Below are positions 28,680-44,575 of a DNA stretch of 64,000 bases, piece by piece. Source of the stretch: Ceratotherium simum simum. Lineage: Eukaryota > Chordata > Mammalia > Perissodactyla > Rhinocerotidae. The DNA is taken from positions 8,748,505 through 8,812,504 of the forward strand of contig NW_004454229.1 in the NCBI RefSeq assembly GCF_000283155.1, written 5' to 3'. Positions within the stretch are counted from its first letter, which is position 1, and each line of letters starts with the position of its first letter. A program made the translations under genes and the position numbers. The notes under the pieces are model-generated. The model saw only the letters and a list, made by a program, of their open reading frames with translations. It was not told where the DNA came from and searched no databases.

Positions 28680-29540
28680 CTAGTACACCATCATTTCTCA
28701 CTTGGACTATTGCACTAGCATCATTGTCATTATTATTATTTTTATCGTTTCAATTCAATTTCTGTATCAGAAGCAGACTGATCTTTACAGAATGCAAATT
28801 AGATTATGTCACCCCTGTCTCTTTAAAGTCTTGCAGTGATTTTTATCAACCATAGATTCAAATTCCAAAACTTTTCTTATAGCCTACAGCTGTCAGAAAT
28901 ATCTGATGTGAGGGCCGGCCCCGTGGCTTGGCAGTTAGGTGCGTGCACTCCGCTGCTGGAGGCCCGGGTTCGGATCCCGGGCGCGCGTCGATGCACCACT
29001 TCTCCGGCTATGCTGAGGCCGCGTCCCACATACAGCAACTGGAAGGATGTGCAGCTATGACATACAACTATCTACTGGGGCTTGGGGGGAAAAATAAATA
29101 AATAAAATTAAAAAAAAAAATATCTGATGTGTTTTGCCACTGCAACGTGTAACTCAGGCCTTCATGATAGTGGCCTCAGTTCAGTTCCTTGAACATGGCA
29201 AATCTCTTTCTCTTCTTAGAGTCTTTGCATATATTGTTTCCTTTGCTAGAAATACCTGTTCCCCAACTCTTTGCTCAGCTGACTTACAGTCATTCTGGTA
29301 TCTGCTTAAATATTACTCAGAGTGGCTTCCCTGATCACTTGCCTCCCATTCTCAATTATATGCTCTCATTTTACCCCATGCTTTTCACTCACAATCTTTA
29401 TCACAAGATTTTCATATTGCATAGTTGTAACTATATATTTATTTTTGTATTTAATCTGTATCCAGCGAGACTATAGGAGTAGAAGGAGCATGTCTTTTTG
29501 CCATAGTACGTCCTTAGTAAATATTCATAGATGAATTAAT
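28680..29540 (+). repeat. L2 LINE split by an ERE
   Basis: L2 wording on both sides of the SINE: TTTCTCACTTGGACTATTGC and TAGATTATGTCACCCCTGTC at the left; TCCTTTGCTAGAAATACCTG and GGCTTCCCTGATCACTTGCC at the right, ending TAGTAAATATTCATAGATGA. Confidence 0.7.
28911..29117 (+). mobile_element. ERE SINE (short type) in PRKAA2 intron 6
   Basis: A complete copy with head GGGCCGGCCCCGTGGCTTGG. The 14-bp duplication AAATATCTGATGTG is at 28897-28910 and 29118-29131. It is the last ERE before the 14-kb ERE-free tract. Confidence 0.95.
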
Positions 29541-30574
29541 TACTCAGTAGAAAGTATTCAGGCAAAATATATATTGATCTGAATTTAGTGAGGGGGTGCC
29601 CAGTTCTACCGTGTAGCACTGCTGCATGGTCTTGAAGAAACAGTACATGTGAGTCAGTTGAAAAGGGCAGGGGATTCTAAGGTGGCAATAACATCGTGTG
29701 CAAAGAGCTGCATGTTGTTTGTTTTTGTTTTTAGTGCACGTTATATCTATCAATATCATATTAGAAATTAAAACCGAGAAATATAAAACTATTTAATTCA
29801 CTTAAAAATAACAATAAATCTACTATATGTTAATCTAAAAAACCTCTTTTATGAAAAATAACCTTATTTACCAAAAAAAAAAAAAAGTGGTGACAAGAGT
29901 GGCATTATTTTACATTTTTCAAATCCTCTTAATGTTTGGCTTAATCAAAGACAGCAGCTAGATTCTCATATCCACTTCTTCATTCACTCTGTTGCAATAT
30001 GTTCATTAATTGAAGTCTGTAAAGAAGATCTGACCTCACTCAGATAAGTGGTTGGAAAAGGGAGGGACATTTTAATAGCCTTTCAGATAGTTGTTATATT
30101 CTTCTTTGATATTAAACCAGTGCTTAACATGTTAGTTGCAATATCAAATCAGAAAACATATCAGTGAACTTTTATGCTTTATTACAATAAAATCCACTGG
30201 TCTGTTTTGCATTTTAGTGGAACTTTTACCCATGTATGATTCTGTAACATCATCTGTAGATAATTTGGAAAATACTGGGTTATTGAGTTAGACAGATTTT
30301 CCAAATGGTGACACATTTCATTATACATTATCAAAAATCATATTCATTATTATCATCACTATAATGTTATCAGAAAAGTGTAAGTATTTGGGAAGCTGTC
30401 AAACTCAGGGAGGCAGATACAAATTATACAAAATTCTAAAATTTTGCTTGAAAGCTTGAATTTTATCATTGGCAACAAATACTGCCAGTTGTTTCTTTGA
30501 AGTGACAGGCTCATTTTGTTTATTTTTGAGAAAATGTCAGCCAAACACCCAAGTCTGAATAACCATAGTTATTC

Positions 30575-30670
30575 AAGGGTAGGGGTTAATTAACTTACCC
30601 AGAGTCACATAGCTAGTAAGTAGCTAGAGACCAAGTCTTTCCGATTCTGTTATATTATATTGCCTCGTGT
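30575..30670 (+). repeat. MIR SINE 3' fragment
   Basis: TTAACTTACCCAGAGTCACA, AGCTAGTAAGTAGCTAGAG and the final TATATTGCCTC fit the MIR tRNA-like 3' part. It ends 65 bp before exon 7. Confidence 0.65.
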
Positions 30671-30674
30671 CTAA

Positions 30675-34099
<3,425 letters not shown>

Positions 34100-34338
34100 A
34101 TGAGGTGGTGGAGCAGAGGTCTGGTTCCTCAACCCCTCAGCGTTCCTCTTCTGCTGCTGGCTTACACAGACCAAGATCAAGTTTAGATTCTGTAACTGCA
34201 GAGAGCCATTCACTGTCTGGCTCTCTTACTGGCTCCTTGACCGGAAGCACATTGTCCTCAGTTCCACCTCGCCTGGGCAGTCACACCATGGATTTTTTTG
34301 AAATGTGTGCCAGTCTGATCACTACTCTAGCTCGTTGA
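34100..34338 (+). CDS. PRKAA2: AMPK alpha-2, terminal coding exon 9 (residues 475-552, stop TGA)
   Basis: This 239-nt coding segment finishes the protein with a serine-rich loop (ST-stretch) and the C-terminal helix MDFFEMCASLITTLAR, which is diagnostic for alpha-2. Alpha-1 instead ends IEFFEMCANLIKILAQ. The stop TGA is at 34336-34338, giving 552 residues overall, the usual alpha-2 length. Ser491, an inhibitory phosphosite, is codon TCT at 34150-34152 within TPQRSSSAAG. From memory, human has Cys at 490 where this sequence has Ser, and PRSSFDST where this has PRSSLDSV. Confidence 0.97.
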
Positions 34339-35261
34339 TGATCTTTCTCTTGTTTCTATCTTTCTGTTATTGCACTGTGAAAATCAGATATATTCTTTAA
34401 ATTATTATTTTCCTTATGGATATCACATACTCTGCAATACTGATTGAGAGACATGAATATCTCCAGGGGACACTCAATGCCATTGAAATTACTGAAAGCA
34501 GAAAAGTCTGACATTTTATTTACCTGTAGAAATCTGTAATTCTATTTTGCCTATGATAAATTCAAATAGGCAGTATCTTTAATAGGTGAACATCAGTGAA
34601 GATGATTGTTCATTTAAAATTGTGAGTTCACTACAGATGATTAATACACCCTCACTGGTGAACCATCTCAGTCAGAGGGTGTTTGGCAGTACCTCCTTGC
34701 TTGACTGTTTAGTGTAGGTAATCCAGTTTACTTCCTAAATTTCAGCAGGCTTTAAGCTGTGTTTATGCACCTAGTTCTCTTGCACAAGAAGATTAAAAAA
34801 TGAAACAACCATTAGTAAGGTGGTATTAAATGTTGAAATCTTAAAAGCCTGCCCCCCCAAATTTCAGAAGCCAAGTTCTTCTAGCTGTTTTTGCAGATAC
34901 TGCCCATTGTTCCACAGGAGGGCTGTGGTCCTGAAACAGGTAACTGTGATTTCCAGGTTCCTTAGAAACAGCTGTAACCAGCTAGAGGTTTTATCTTGAG
35001 ATTTCCCTGAATAATATATTTATCTTAAGAGCCCTCATGGTTCTTCTCAGTATTGGGACATCTGGAATTGCAACAACTTTTGTCTTTTTCATAAACTTTT
35101 ATTGTTTTGAAACATGCCTTCCAAACCTACCTTTCTCAGATTCTTTTTGGCTCTATTTATTTTTGTACTTCATCAAGCATGATAAAATAGACAGTTAAAT
35201 GAAACAAAGCAAAATATCAACAGTCCCTTAAAAGAGAACTCTTATCTTGGATCTCTTATTG

Positions 35262-35308
35262 TGTGTGGTGGTGGGGGGGGAGGAGAGAGAGAGTTGTGTG
35301 TGTGTGAG
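35262..35308 (+). repeat. G-rich / GA / GT simple repeat in the PRKAA2 3'UTR
   Basis: A purine-rich low-complexity tract: TGTGTGGTGG, then nine Gs, then GAGAGAGAG, then alternating TG. It is likely to be length-variable. Confidence 0.85.
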
Positions 35309-38300
35309 ATGTTGCATCCCACAATGCTAATTCTTCATCTGAAGTTTGTTATTGTAGCCACCCACTCCCTCACCTTCCCTAGTCACCATTGTCTTTGTTT
35401 ATTGTTTGATCCTTAGTGGCTAACTGACTTAGCTTTTAAATCTTTTCTGGTTCCATCTCTTTGTTCTAGATCTTGGTTGCTAGCCATCCAATTTGAAAAC
35501 ACTGTTCTGGCCCTAAGGGCTTTTGTGTACTTCCAAAGCTTGATAGGCTGTGACCTTCACTGTTGAACCTGTTAGGGCAGGGAAGCCTTAAACATTTAAA
35601 AAATTCTCTCTCGAATAAATATATGTGTTGTTTACATATATACACGTATGTATTCACACACCAGTGCTTTTAAAAAAGGAAAACCAAACAGTTTTTTTAT
35701 TTGTTGTGCTTTATGCAGGTTTCTTTTTAATATTAAAAAAAAAACACCTATATACAGCAGGGTAGATAATAGCTCACTGATTATATTTCGTTTTAGTAAA
35801 AGTAATTTTTAAATTAAGCGTAATTTATCTAATTTGTATTTATCTATTCATTTGTTTTGTTTAATATGTTGTAATGAACCATCCCATTCACCTGACTTAC
35901 CCTAGAAAAGATTAAGCTCTTCAGAACGAAAAGTGACTATGCCTCAACAGGTTTCTGTTTGCCAAAAATAATGTGTTTTCTACCAAGAAGCAACTGAGAA
36001 TGTTAGACCAAGTTTCTTCTGTGTTTATGGAAGACAGGCGTGTCTATCTTTAAATAGTTTTGAGTCAGGAGTTTGCAGTGTGTCACACCATATTGTTTTG
36101 TAGAACTTTTGAAAAATGGTGTTAAATAACTTTTTAAGTCTGACTCTGTAATGTCAAAAGGAATCCTTATTGGCCAATTTGGGAAAGAGGGTGGGGTTGC
36201 TGTTAAGATGTTTTAAGTTTAAACCTTTGAAAGATTGCCATCTAGTGGCACCAGAAGGTACTTTTTTGTGATTATTTTTATAGGATAAGCAGTCCTGCTG
36301 TGTTAGTCTGATGTGCATTATAGATATGGCATAATTTTGGCCTTTCCAAATGTGTAAATACCTCTTTTGGAAAAAACAGGGCCACATCATAATATTTGCC
36401 TGAGTATGAATGGTATGACCTTAGAAATAAGGAACTTATCTGATTCCTTGTCGCCTAGCAATTTTGAAGGCGGAGAAATAGCAGGAAGGAATCCAGTGGC
36501 ATTTTAGCTTCATTAGTCTAATAAATCAGATATTAGAAACTTATTCATATCAAAATTACTCTATATGAATGATTATCATGTTTTTCGAGAGTTAAAAAGA
36601 TTATTTACTATTTTCTCATTCTTGCCAGTATTTATGAGTATCTACAATTTGATAGTTATCTGTTGAATTTTAGGGGAACCAGGGGTCACAGTTTGGGTTC
36701 CTGTAAGCTCAAGTTTTAAAGCACAGCTCTTCTGAGAACCTAGGTGGTGTAGTAACTTGTTTTGGAGAGAGATTTCAGGAGGCTCAGGCCAGTATACCAG
36801 GGGGCTAGAGCATTGTTATAGGAGGCTTTTTGTTGCTAATGGGCGGGGAGAGGGAAAGAATCACTTGCTAAATTCCCACATTTCAGTCTTGTAAACTGGT
36901 TAATTGTGGATGTGGTATGTATGTGGTAGGTAGATCTTGGGGAGGAACAGTTTCTTCCAGTTAAGATTCTGGAGGAGAGCTTCTATTATTAGGTTATAGG
37001 TAAAGCCTAGCTATCTCATGGAAATGCTCTTGAATAGCATTTCACAAACTGTATTGTGTAAGATGCTCTGCAGAAAAACGATTCCATTGAGCAAGTTTGG
37101 AAAATGTTACATGCTACTCTCCTGCTTGAGGATGACAATGGACATAGGCATTAAAGACTTGGACAAGTCCTTCTGTGGGAAAAAAAAAAAAAAAAATCAT
37201 TTAACTTCAACCTGCTTTGCCTAAATTAATTTAACCATGTTTTTAAACTTATTATCCCCTGGGAAAAAGCAAATTTGGCAAATATGATTTTAGGAAAATT
37301 TTAGGTCCAGCTTGTCATAATTAGGGTACTTAAGAATACAATTAAGCTTTCCTTTTCCCTTCTCAGTTGGAGAGAATCTGGTTCAAAATCAGAATAATTT
37401 TATTTTAACCTGTGGGCATATTTATCTTGAGCGAATGCTGGACTGAATAGAATTTTGTATGTCTGCAACTTGTTTCATAGCACCTTGATCTTTGTAATCA
37501 GGTTGTGTTATAGTTTGGGAGCAAAATTGATTGTTTTTTGTATTGAATGGATAACTGAGGAACCTTAAACAAGATTACTAAGTAAAAACATTACTTAGTC
37601 TTCACACTAAAACTAGTGACTCATGCTTATGGCTCTGTGAGTAATGAGTCAATATCGTTGATTCTTACTTTCAAAATGTGTAGTCAGTGAACATTTTCTA
37701 AATACTTTTATATTTAGATCTAATCCTTGTCATCCTTTAACATAGGAACAAACAAAATCTCAGAATACCGAGGGAGGGAGGGAGGCAAACTATTACAAGT
37801 TGGGTATTTATTTTGATCAACAAACTTTTAAGACACTTGTAATCTCTAGTATTTGCATTCCTTGATACTAGCCATCTATAAAGAGAATCCAGGAGCCTAA
37901 ATTAATCAGAAATAATAGTATTTCTATGTCAGGGAATTGGCTATATGTAGTACAGACAATTCTCCAGTTTCTGCAAATAGGTTTTCCATGACCGTTACAT
38001 AATTCTGGGCTTGTTTCTCTTATTCCCTGGCCAGTTTGTACTTAGGGAATACAAATTGATTTTTAGTATTAGATGAGACAAAATTGAGAAAATAATCATA
38101 GACAACTGTTACAGATTATTTGACTATTTGGATTTATCTGTAGCCTCTCTTAATGTGCAGTATACTGAGTTAATATAAGCACCGTACCTTTTATTTATAA
38201 AAGTTTGGAATGTGCCTATCATAGACACTGCATCTTTGTCTATTCACTGGTTAATCATGTAAATCCTATTAATGGTTGTGAAATCTCAGTATCTAATGCT

Positions 38301-38789
38301 AGACAGGTTCTCAATTTTGTCTGTTTTTAAAGACCCCCACCTTTTCAGTCTAGCATTTCTTTAGCTGGTCATCCTGTCACTCTGTGACTTTTTAAATAGG
38401 AAATGTAATTTATTTTAATAACAGCTCTCAGAGATTCTACTTTATTAAAAATTCTGGGTGAGGGATATGTGCAATCTGTTGGTAAGTCACATCCTATGTT
38501 GGGCCTCATTTTTGTAGCCTCTAAAATGAGAGGGACAGATTAAAAGACCTCTGAGGTACCTTTGAGCTTTAAAGTTCTGTCTTCTCATATGATTTATGTT
38601 AGTGTTCACTTTTTATATATTTAGAGTTTTTATACTAGTGTGAATGTTCTATATTTGCTGAGGCATTTTGAAGGTATATACTTGAATATTTTTCTAAATA
38701 CAGCTGCCCTCTGAAATACAAATGGCAAAAATCATCCAGAAAACCAAACATGTTAAAACATCATGTGCACTTGGCATAAAGCAAAACAT

Positions 38790-38945
38790 ACGTTTTATAG
38801 TGATTTTTAGATCCAGAGACCCTCCATATCTATTAACTTATCTGAACATTACAGTAACCTTGTGAGGTAGCCATTTTCCAGATGAGGAAGCAGGACTGGA
38901 AAGTTCTTCATGGCTTTAATGCCATGCAAGTATTCAGCGATGATC
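38790..38945 (+). repeat. MIR SINE fragment in the 3'UTR
   Basis: TCTATTAACTTATCTGAACA, CAGTAACCTTGTGAGGTAG and CATTTTCCAGATGAGGAAGC match the MIR central region. Confidence 0.65.
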
Positions 38946-40599
38946 ACTGCTCTTCATATGCCACCTTCCTTTGGGGAGAACAGTCTGAATCGCTAAAACA
39001 TCTGGGTAGTTGAGTAATAAAAATAAACACAGATGTATTGCTTTCAAGTCTTAGAGGGACATAAAGTAGTCTTAACTGAATATTTCTTAGTTTAATTATT
39101 TGAACCAGTTGATTGTACTAAGTAGGTATAATTACCTGAAGTATTTATGATTAGCATATTGATTTTTATAAGTACTTCTAAGTTATTGAGGGTGCTTAAA
39201 AAATACTGAAGAAACTTTTTAGGACATGATTCTTCCTTTAATTTTATTTACATGATTCTTATAGCACAATCTTTTTTAAAAAAGTAAAACTAGCCCCAGC
39301 CCCTATCTTAAATTATCATAGTTTTTGACTATTATCTGAATTAGGCTTATCTAAATTTCATATACAGACTGATAATTTTTTGCTTTGTGTGCATATTAGA
39401 TGATAAAACACTATTTTCATAGAGTATATTTCTATTCACAAACTACCTATTATCAACTTGATAGAGAGTCTCCCTTATAAAACTTTGAAATGTAATTTAT
39501 GTTTGATGAGCTTAAAAATTTATGTAAATCTTATTTAAACAAGTTGCTGGGCATCCTTGCTAGCCTTTCCCACATATAATTATGATGCATTTGATGCCAC
39601 TGAACAGTAATAGCATAAAGAACAGGACCCACAGTCTAGACTGGATTGAATTTTAATTAAACTTTTTCAGCCATAACCTGATAAGAATCAGGCTGGATCT
39701 AGAAGTTACCAAACTGTGGGCCTGTGTGTATTGTGTGAGCCACTCGTAGTGTTTACTGCTGGCCTTGCATAGCAATGCCTGTTAGCAGCCGTGACTGGGT
39801 ATGTGACTTTAGGTAACTCTTGTTTATATCTAAAGCAGTTTAGATTTTTTTGGAAGTAGCTCATGATTATTTGGACAAGCAGGGTAAATTTCAGTTACAT
39901 TTAAAGTGCAATTAATAGGAAATCCTAGACTAGAGTGCCCTTTCCAGGAAAAAAAGTATTTGTAGAATATCCTAGCATGAAAACTTTTTTGAATATATGT
40001 AGATTTTTGACAAAGTTCATACAGTGTGATTTTTTTTTTTAATTCGGTGTTTGCTACTTTGCGTCGATTAAAACTTCAAGGAGGAATAAGAACATTCTAG
40101 GCAAGGAGAATTGCATAGTTAATTTTTTGCTGCTAATTGAAGCATGCATTTTTCACAGCTAAAAGTCCCTTTTAACTAAGTTTTGTTACGAAGGCAGGCC
40201 ATTTTTCTAGACAGATAACATTTTCCTAAAATGGAAAAGAGAGATCCACTGTTCTAAAAAAAACAAAAAAACCTTAGTTGTGCCTTCTTTTCAATTATAG
40301 GAAGTTATAATAAGTAAAAAAACTTGTTTGAACTGTATTTTCCTTTTTTATAATTCCTCATTTTTCCTTAGATCTGCCCTCCACAAACAATCACATTGTT
40401 TGCTTTGGCCTGTTGTTTCCGGTTCCTTTGGCCAGACCTTACCCTGTTACTGTCAGAATTGCTCACTGGATGTGTGTTTCTATTTCTTCTATGTCACTTC
40501 ACTTCTTAAGTTGCCTTGGTAAAGTTTGGCTGCCTTTACATGTTTTTAAAATGAATGGCAATCTTTATATTTCAACCCTTTAAAAAGTTTATAAAGGGA

Positions 40600-40765
40600 A
40601 GAAACAATGCAGAGCAAAGAACAAAATCTAATTTGGAATCTGATTCTCAGTTTGGCTGTTGTGGCAGCAGCAAGTCACATAACCTCATTTAGTTTTCTCA
40701 TCTACAAAATGTGGATAATAACCTACCTCACAGATGTGTGTGAGACACTGTTTGAAGGCCCTTGT
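40600..40765 (+). repeat. MIR SINE fragment in the 3'UTR
   Basis: GCAAGTCACATAACCTCATT, TTTTCTCATCTACAAAATGT and GATAATAACCTACCTCACAG follow the MIR 3' half. Confidence 0.65.
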
Positions 40766-41244
40766 TTAAATACAGGGTTTATCGTCCTCATATTTAATGT
40801 AACTCCCTTCCTTTCTTTTTAAAATAGGTATCTTTGATACTGATAGGATGAGTATCTTGATTTTAGGTAAGCTTTATGTGGTAAGAATATAGTAGTAAAA
40901 ATGTTTAAGACCACAGTTTCACAAATTATGGTATTCTTATTTTAAGTGACTTTTAAAATTTCTTGAAAACATCGAATATTCAAATACCAAATTTGTCTTT
41001 TATTTCAACAAATATTCAGAACTTCCTAAAATGTTGGCTGAAGCTGCCTTAATGTATCAAAATACAGCTTTTTCTCAAGACTATTCACAAATATCGATGG
41101 TTGTACAATGTTTTGAGTGTTTATTGTAAATTGTTATAAAACTGTGAACTCTAAGCATAGTAATCTTAATATTGTTTTAGGAAGAATGCTTGTGTTCTTT
41201 ATCATGTATGCTTAAATATCATACAGTGAATTTTGAGTGCAACA

Positions 41245-41250
41245 AATAAA
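41245..41250 (+). terminator. PRKAA2: Candidate PRKAA2 polyadenylation signal AATAAA
   Basis: AATAAA in the context CAACAAATAAAACTG, at a distance from the stop that fits a long PRKAA2 3'UTR. An MaLR-type LTR starts about 700 bp downstream, which suggests the transcript ends before it. Shorter isoforms using earlier signals are possible. Confidence 0.5.
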
Positions 41251-41959
41251 ACTGAAAGTTGACAATCATTAGGTTATATCCATGACAATCATAAGAAAAT
41301 GTAAGATCGGATATTAATTATTCAAATTTTTTCCAAGAACATCCTGCATTTATTCTTTCTTAGCCCATCTTTGAAAAGGAAAAAAAAAAAAAATCCCATA
41401 GGCTGATACATTAATCCATTGAGCACTTGAATACAGATCTATTAAATTTTTTCTAAACTGTTGAAATTGGGATCAGTTTTTATAATTTGTTTCAGGAAGA
41501 AAAAGACCAGAATCCCAGTGCTTTTTCCCAGTTTTAATAACCATAGATTCAAATTTCAGTTTTGTTTGTTACGTGTTTTTGTGAGTGTTAAATGGTCAGC
41601 GGGAAGGATCTGTCTTCCAGGAACCATGTGGTAGGGCTGTCTTCTTGAATTACACAGCATTGCAGAGTCACGGGTTCTCCCTAGTTCGTATTTGCACTGT
41701 ACAACCTCATAGGTGACAAACACAGAGAAAAAAAGCAGCCTATCTGATTGCTTATAAGCTTTTTTCACAAAATCAAATTAAAGTCTCTGGTGAATCTGAA
41801 AGCTATTTTTGTTTCTGTTCAGTCATTAAGCTGATATTCTGCATGTCAATTAATAGTTACAGAGAAAGCTGTTGTAGGAAAAGATTGCCTGTTATTCCTT
41901 GGAGATTTTATACCCTCTTTGTCCAATTTTGTCGTCTTTGTTGTAAATTGAAAGTCTCT

Positions 41960-42540
41960 AACGTTAGCTATTCTATTAGTTTTCTATTTGCTGCCATAAC
42001 AAATTACTGCAAATTTAGTGACAACACAAATTTATTATCTCACAGTTTCGTAAGTCAGAAGTTTGGTCGGCTTAGCTGGTGTTTCTGCTTCAAGTCACAC
42101 AAGGCTGAAACCCAAAGCCTTGGTAGGGCTGAGCTCTGGGGGAGAATCTGTTTCAAGGCTCATTCAAGTTGTTGGCAAAATTTAGTTCCATGCTGCTGTG
42201 GGACTAAAGTCCCGTTTCCTTTCTGGCTCTTGGCTAAGGGTCATTTGCAGCTTCTAGAGGCCACCATCATTCCCTGGCCCACAGCTCCCTTCATCTTCAA
42301 AGCCAGCAACAGAGGGCTCATGCTTCAAATGTCTCCTGCCACCTCTTCCACTGCCTTTCTCTGACTGGCTGGCTGACTCTTCTGCCTTCCTCTTCTGATT
42401 TTAAGGGCCCATGCGATTAAATAGAGTTCAACTGGTTAGCAACCTTAATTTCATCTGTAAAGTCCGTTTTGCCAAGTCACCTAACATATGTTTACAGGTA
42501 TAACACCAGGACATGGAGGCCAAATTCGGCTTACCATAGA
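41960..42540 (-). mobile_element. MaLR-type solo LTR, inverted
   Basis: TATTAGTTTTCTATTTGCTG and CCATAACAAATTACTGCAAA at the left are the reversed end of the family at 500-990. AGAATCTGTTTCAAGGCTC and AACACCAGGACATGGAGGCC mark its body and right end. The open frame at 41843-42364 is contained in it and is not a gene. Confidence 0.72.
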
Positions 42541-43062
42541 AACAACCACTTCTTAGGGATTTGTTATTATATCTTCATATTTTTTTCTTTTCCTATTCTT
42601 CCCCCTGGAATCTAATGTTTTAAAAGTTCTAAAGACATGCAGGAGAGGGACTGGTCAAGAGAATGCCATGTCATCTTGGAAGACTAAATGTTTCACAGAG
42701 GCACTCAAAAGGAGGAAGGGAAGGTTTTGTTGGTGCATGTTTAACATTGCTGGTGGCCCGACCTGTAAATGAATCTGATGGGCCACTGTTAGCCTCTGTT
42801 AGGGTCAAGCACCTTTCTATGCTGTCTTTTATCTGACAGAATGTTGTTATCTTTACTGATATCTTTTTATGCAAAATTAAAAGTGAAATAGAAACTCAGT
42901 CTTTCTATTGAAACTTTATGCTAGGTTAGAATTTCTAGGCGATAGATGACATCTACTTGGGACATCACTGAAGTCTTAGTTATAATGTTTACATTAAAGA
43001 ACCTTGCGGATCTATGGTATGAGAAATTTAATTTCAATGCTATGATTTAAAGAATGAAAGAA

Positions 43063-43175
43063 GAGGAAGATTGGCACAGATGTTAGCTCAGGGCTAATCT
43101 TCCTCAAGCAAAAAAAGAGGAAGATTGGCAACAGATGTTAGCTCAGGGCAAGTCTTCCTTAGGGGAAAAAAAAAG
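43063..43175 (+). mobile_element. 5'-truncated ERE SINE
   Basis: Only the 3' modules (GGAAGATTGGCACAGATGTT twice in variant form) and the A-tail are present, yet an exact 15-bp duplication TAAAGAATGAAAGAA flanks it (43048-43062 and 43176-43190). This shows it inserted already truncated. Confidence 0.9.
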
Positions 43176-43494
43176 TAAAGAATGAAAGAAATGTGGTTGA
43201 CATTAGTGAAATGGAAACAACCACATTGAGTGTGGATAGAAGCAGTTATTTTTCCTAAAAACATACTCCATATCAGTAATAGCAATTAGGTACTAGTTTA
43301 TATTAGACCAAATGGTTTATAGTTTAAAAACAGAAAAATGTTCAGTTTTAAAACCCTATTAAATACATGAATGTAAAATTAATTATTACATCCCGGCCAT
43401 TCTTTCAAGTCTTAAAATTTGAATTTCAAAAACATTTTTGTTTTCAACATTTTCCAACTTGAGAAATGGCCAGGTACTAAAATAACAACACTTT

Positions 43495-43645
43495 TACAGT
43501 ATTGTGTATTAAGGATTTTAGGACATTTTTATTTATATTGCATTACAGCCTACAACAACCCTGTGAAGTAGACAAGGTGTGTTACTAGCCCTATTTTACT
43601 GATGAGGAAATTGAGACTCAGAGCTAGTTGTGGAATTAGAACAAG
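43495..43645 (+). repeat. MIR SINE
   Basis: TACAACAACCCTGTGAAGTA, CTATTTTACTGATGAGGAAA and TTGAGACTCAGAGCTAG are the MIR core. Confidence 0.75.
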
Positions 43646-44079
43646 AAGGCCTTGCAATGAGATGGAAGCAAAGTGCATGGGACAGACCTATCTCAGTTCA
43701 AGTTTAGTCCCACTCCACTCTAGGATTTAAAATACTTCATGTTTTCAGAGGTGGCAAGACTGATAGATGGTTTATGATTCTCTTTTGGACAGGATTATTG
43801 CATGAAAGGTCTCTGCTCAGCATAGCCCTGTACTCTCGCAGTTACCTCCTGCCCACAGGCCGTACTTACTCTCGTCCTCTCCAGTGCCCCCTGTAACAAG
43901 TCTTGCCTTAGAGTGTGCAGTTGCCTGATTGCCCTTCCTCTCACTGAGTAGTAAATTTAATTCAGAGGGGTCCCAGCAGAAATATATTAATATATTCCCA
44001 GCCTTTGGTACCTGCCTTAATCTCATCTCCCAAAAAAGCAATTTTAGAGTCATTCCCTAATTCTCTTTCTCACCTCTAA

Positions 44080-44575
44080 TCAGTCCCCAAGACATTCTGT
44101 TTCCTTACCTCTGTAATACCTCTAATGAGGCTCCTATACTATATATTTCTATTGCTGCTGTCTTAAATTAAGGTCTAACGGTCCTTTGCCTAGAATATTG
44201 CAAAAACAACTAGTCTCCTTTCTCTAATATATCACGCATTTTGCTGTAATTGTTTTTTTTCTCTTTTGTCTCTAAACATCCAGCATTGCCTTCCTGCTTA
44301 AGACCTTTGGTTCCCAGCTCTCTAGAGGAAAAAGTCCAAGTCAACGCTGTCACATTCAACCCCCAACTTACCCCATCCAGCTCTTGCTGTTCCCACCAGA
44401 CAGCACGAATTTTCCATCTTTGTGCCTTGTCTAGCAGATATCCTTGTGTTCAAAGACCAAGCTTCAGGGTCACCTTATCTGTAAAACTTTTCTTAATCTT
44501 CTAGGCATTTCATTCATATCTTATTTCCTTCTCTAAACTCGATGAATACTTTTGATTCCTGTCTTCTAGAATAAG
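44080..44575 (+). repeat. L2 LINE fragment
   Basis: L2-like order: TAATGAGGCTCCTATACTAT, CTTAAGACCTTTGGTTCCC, CAAGTCAACGCTGTCACATT, TTCAAAGACCAAGCTTCAGG. Moderately diverged. Confidence 0.55.

Larger units (their letters stand above)
34339..41268 (+). other. PRKAA2: PRKAA2 3'UTR (end inferred)
   Basis: About 6.9 kb of AT-rich sequence after the PRKAA2 stop. Long 3'UTRs are known for PRKAA2 in other mammals, so I infer this continues to a polyadenylation signal near 41245. It contains MIR fragments (about 38790-38940 and 40600-40760), A/T homopolymers (for example 37180-37197) and a G/GA/GT-rich run at 35262-35308, but no ERE SINE and no L1. Many ATTTA and TTTATTT motifs are present. Open frames within it are short and show no family resemblance. 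Transcript data would fix the end. Confidence 0.65.
41270..44560. other. Intergenic gap between convergent PRKAA2 and FYB2
   Basis: The stretch between the inferred 3' ends of the two genes. It holds an MaLR-type LTR (about 41960-42540), a truncated ERE with target-site duplication (43063-43175), a MIR (about 43495-43645) and an L2 on the + strand (about 44080-44560). Positions 42550-43040 and 43660-44070 show nothing recognisable. Confidence 0.6.

Noticed and set aside
35262..35308. G-run as a G-quadruplex regulator
   Set aside because: Only one run of nine Gs is present, with short GG runs to its left and no four-tract pattern. I treat it as simple repeat.
41843..42364. 173-residue + strand open frame
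   Set aside because: It lies almost wholly inside the inverted MaLR LTR and has no conserved content.
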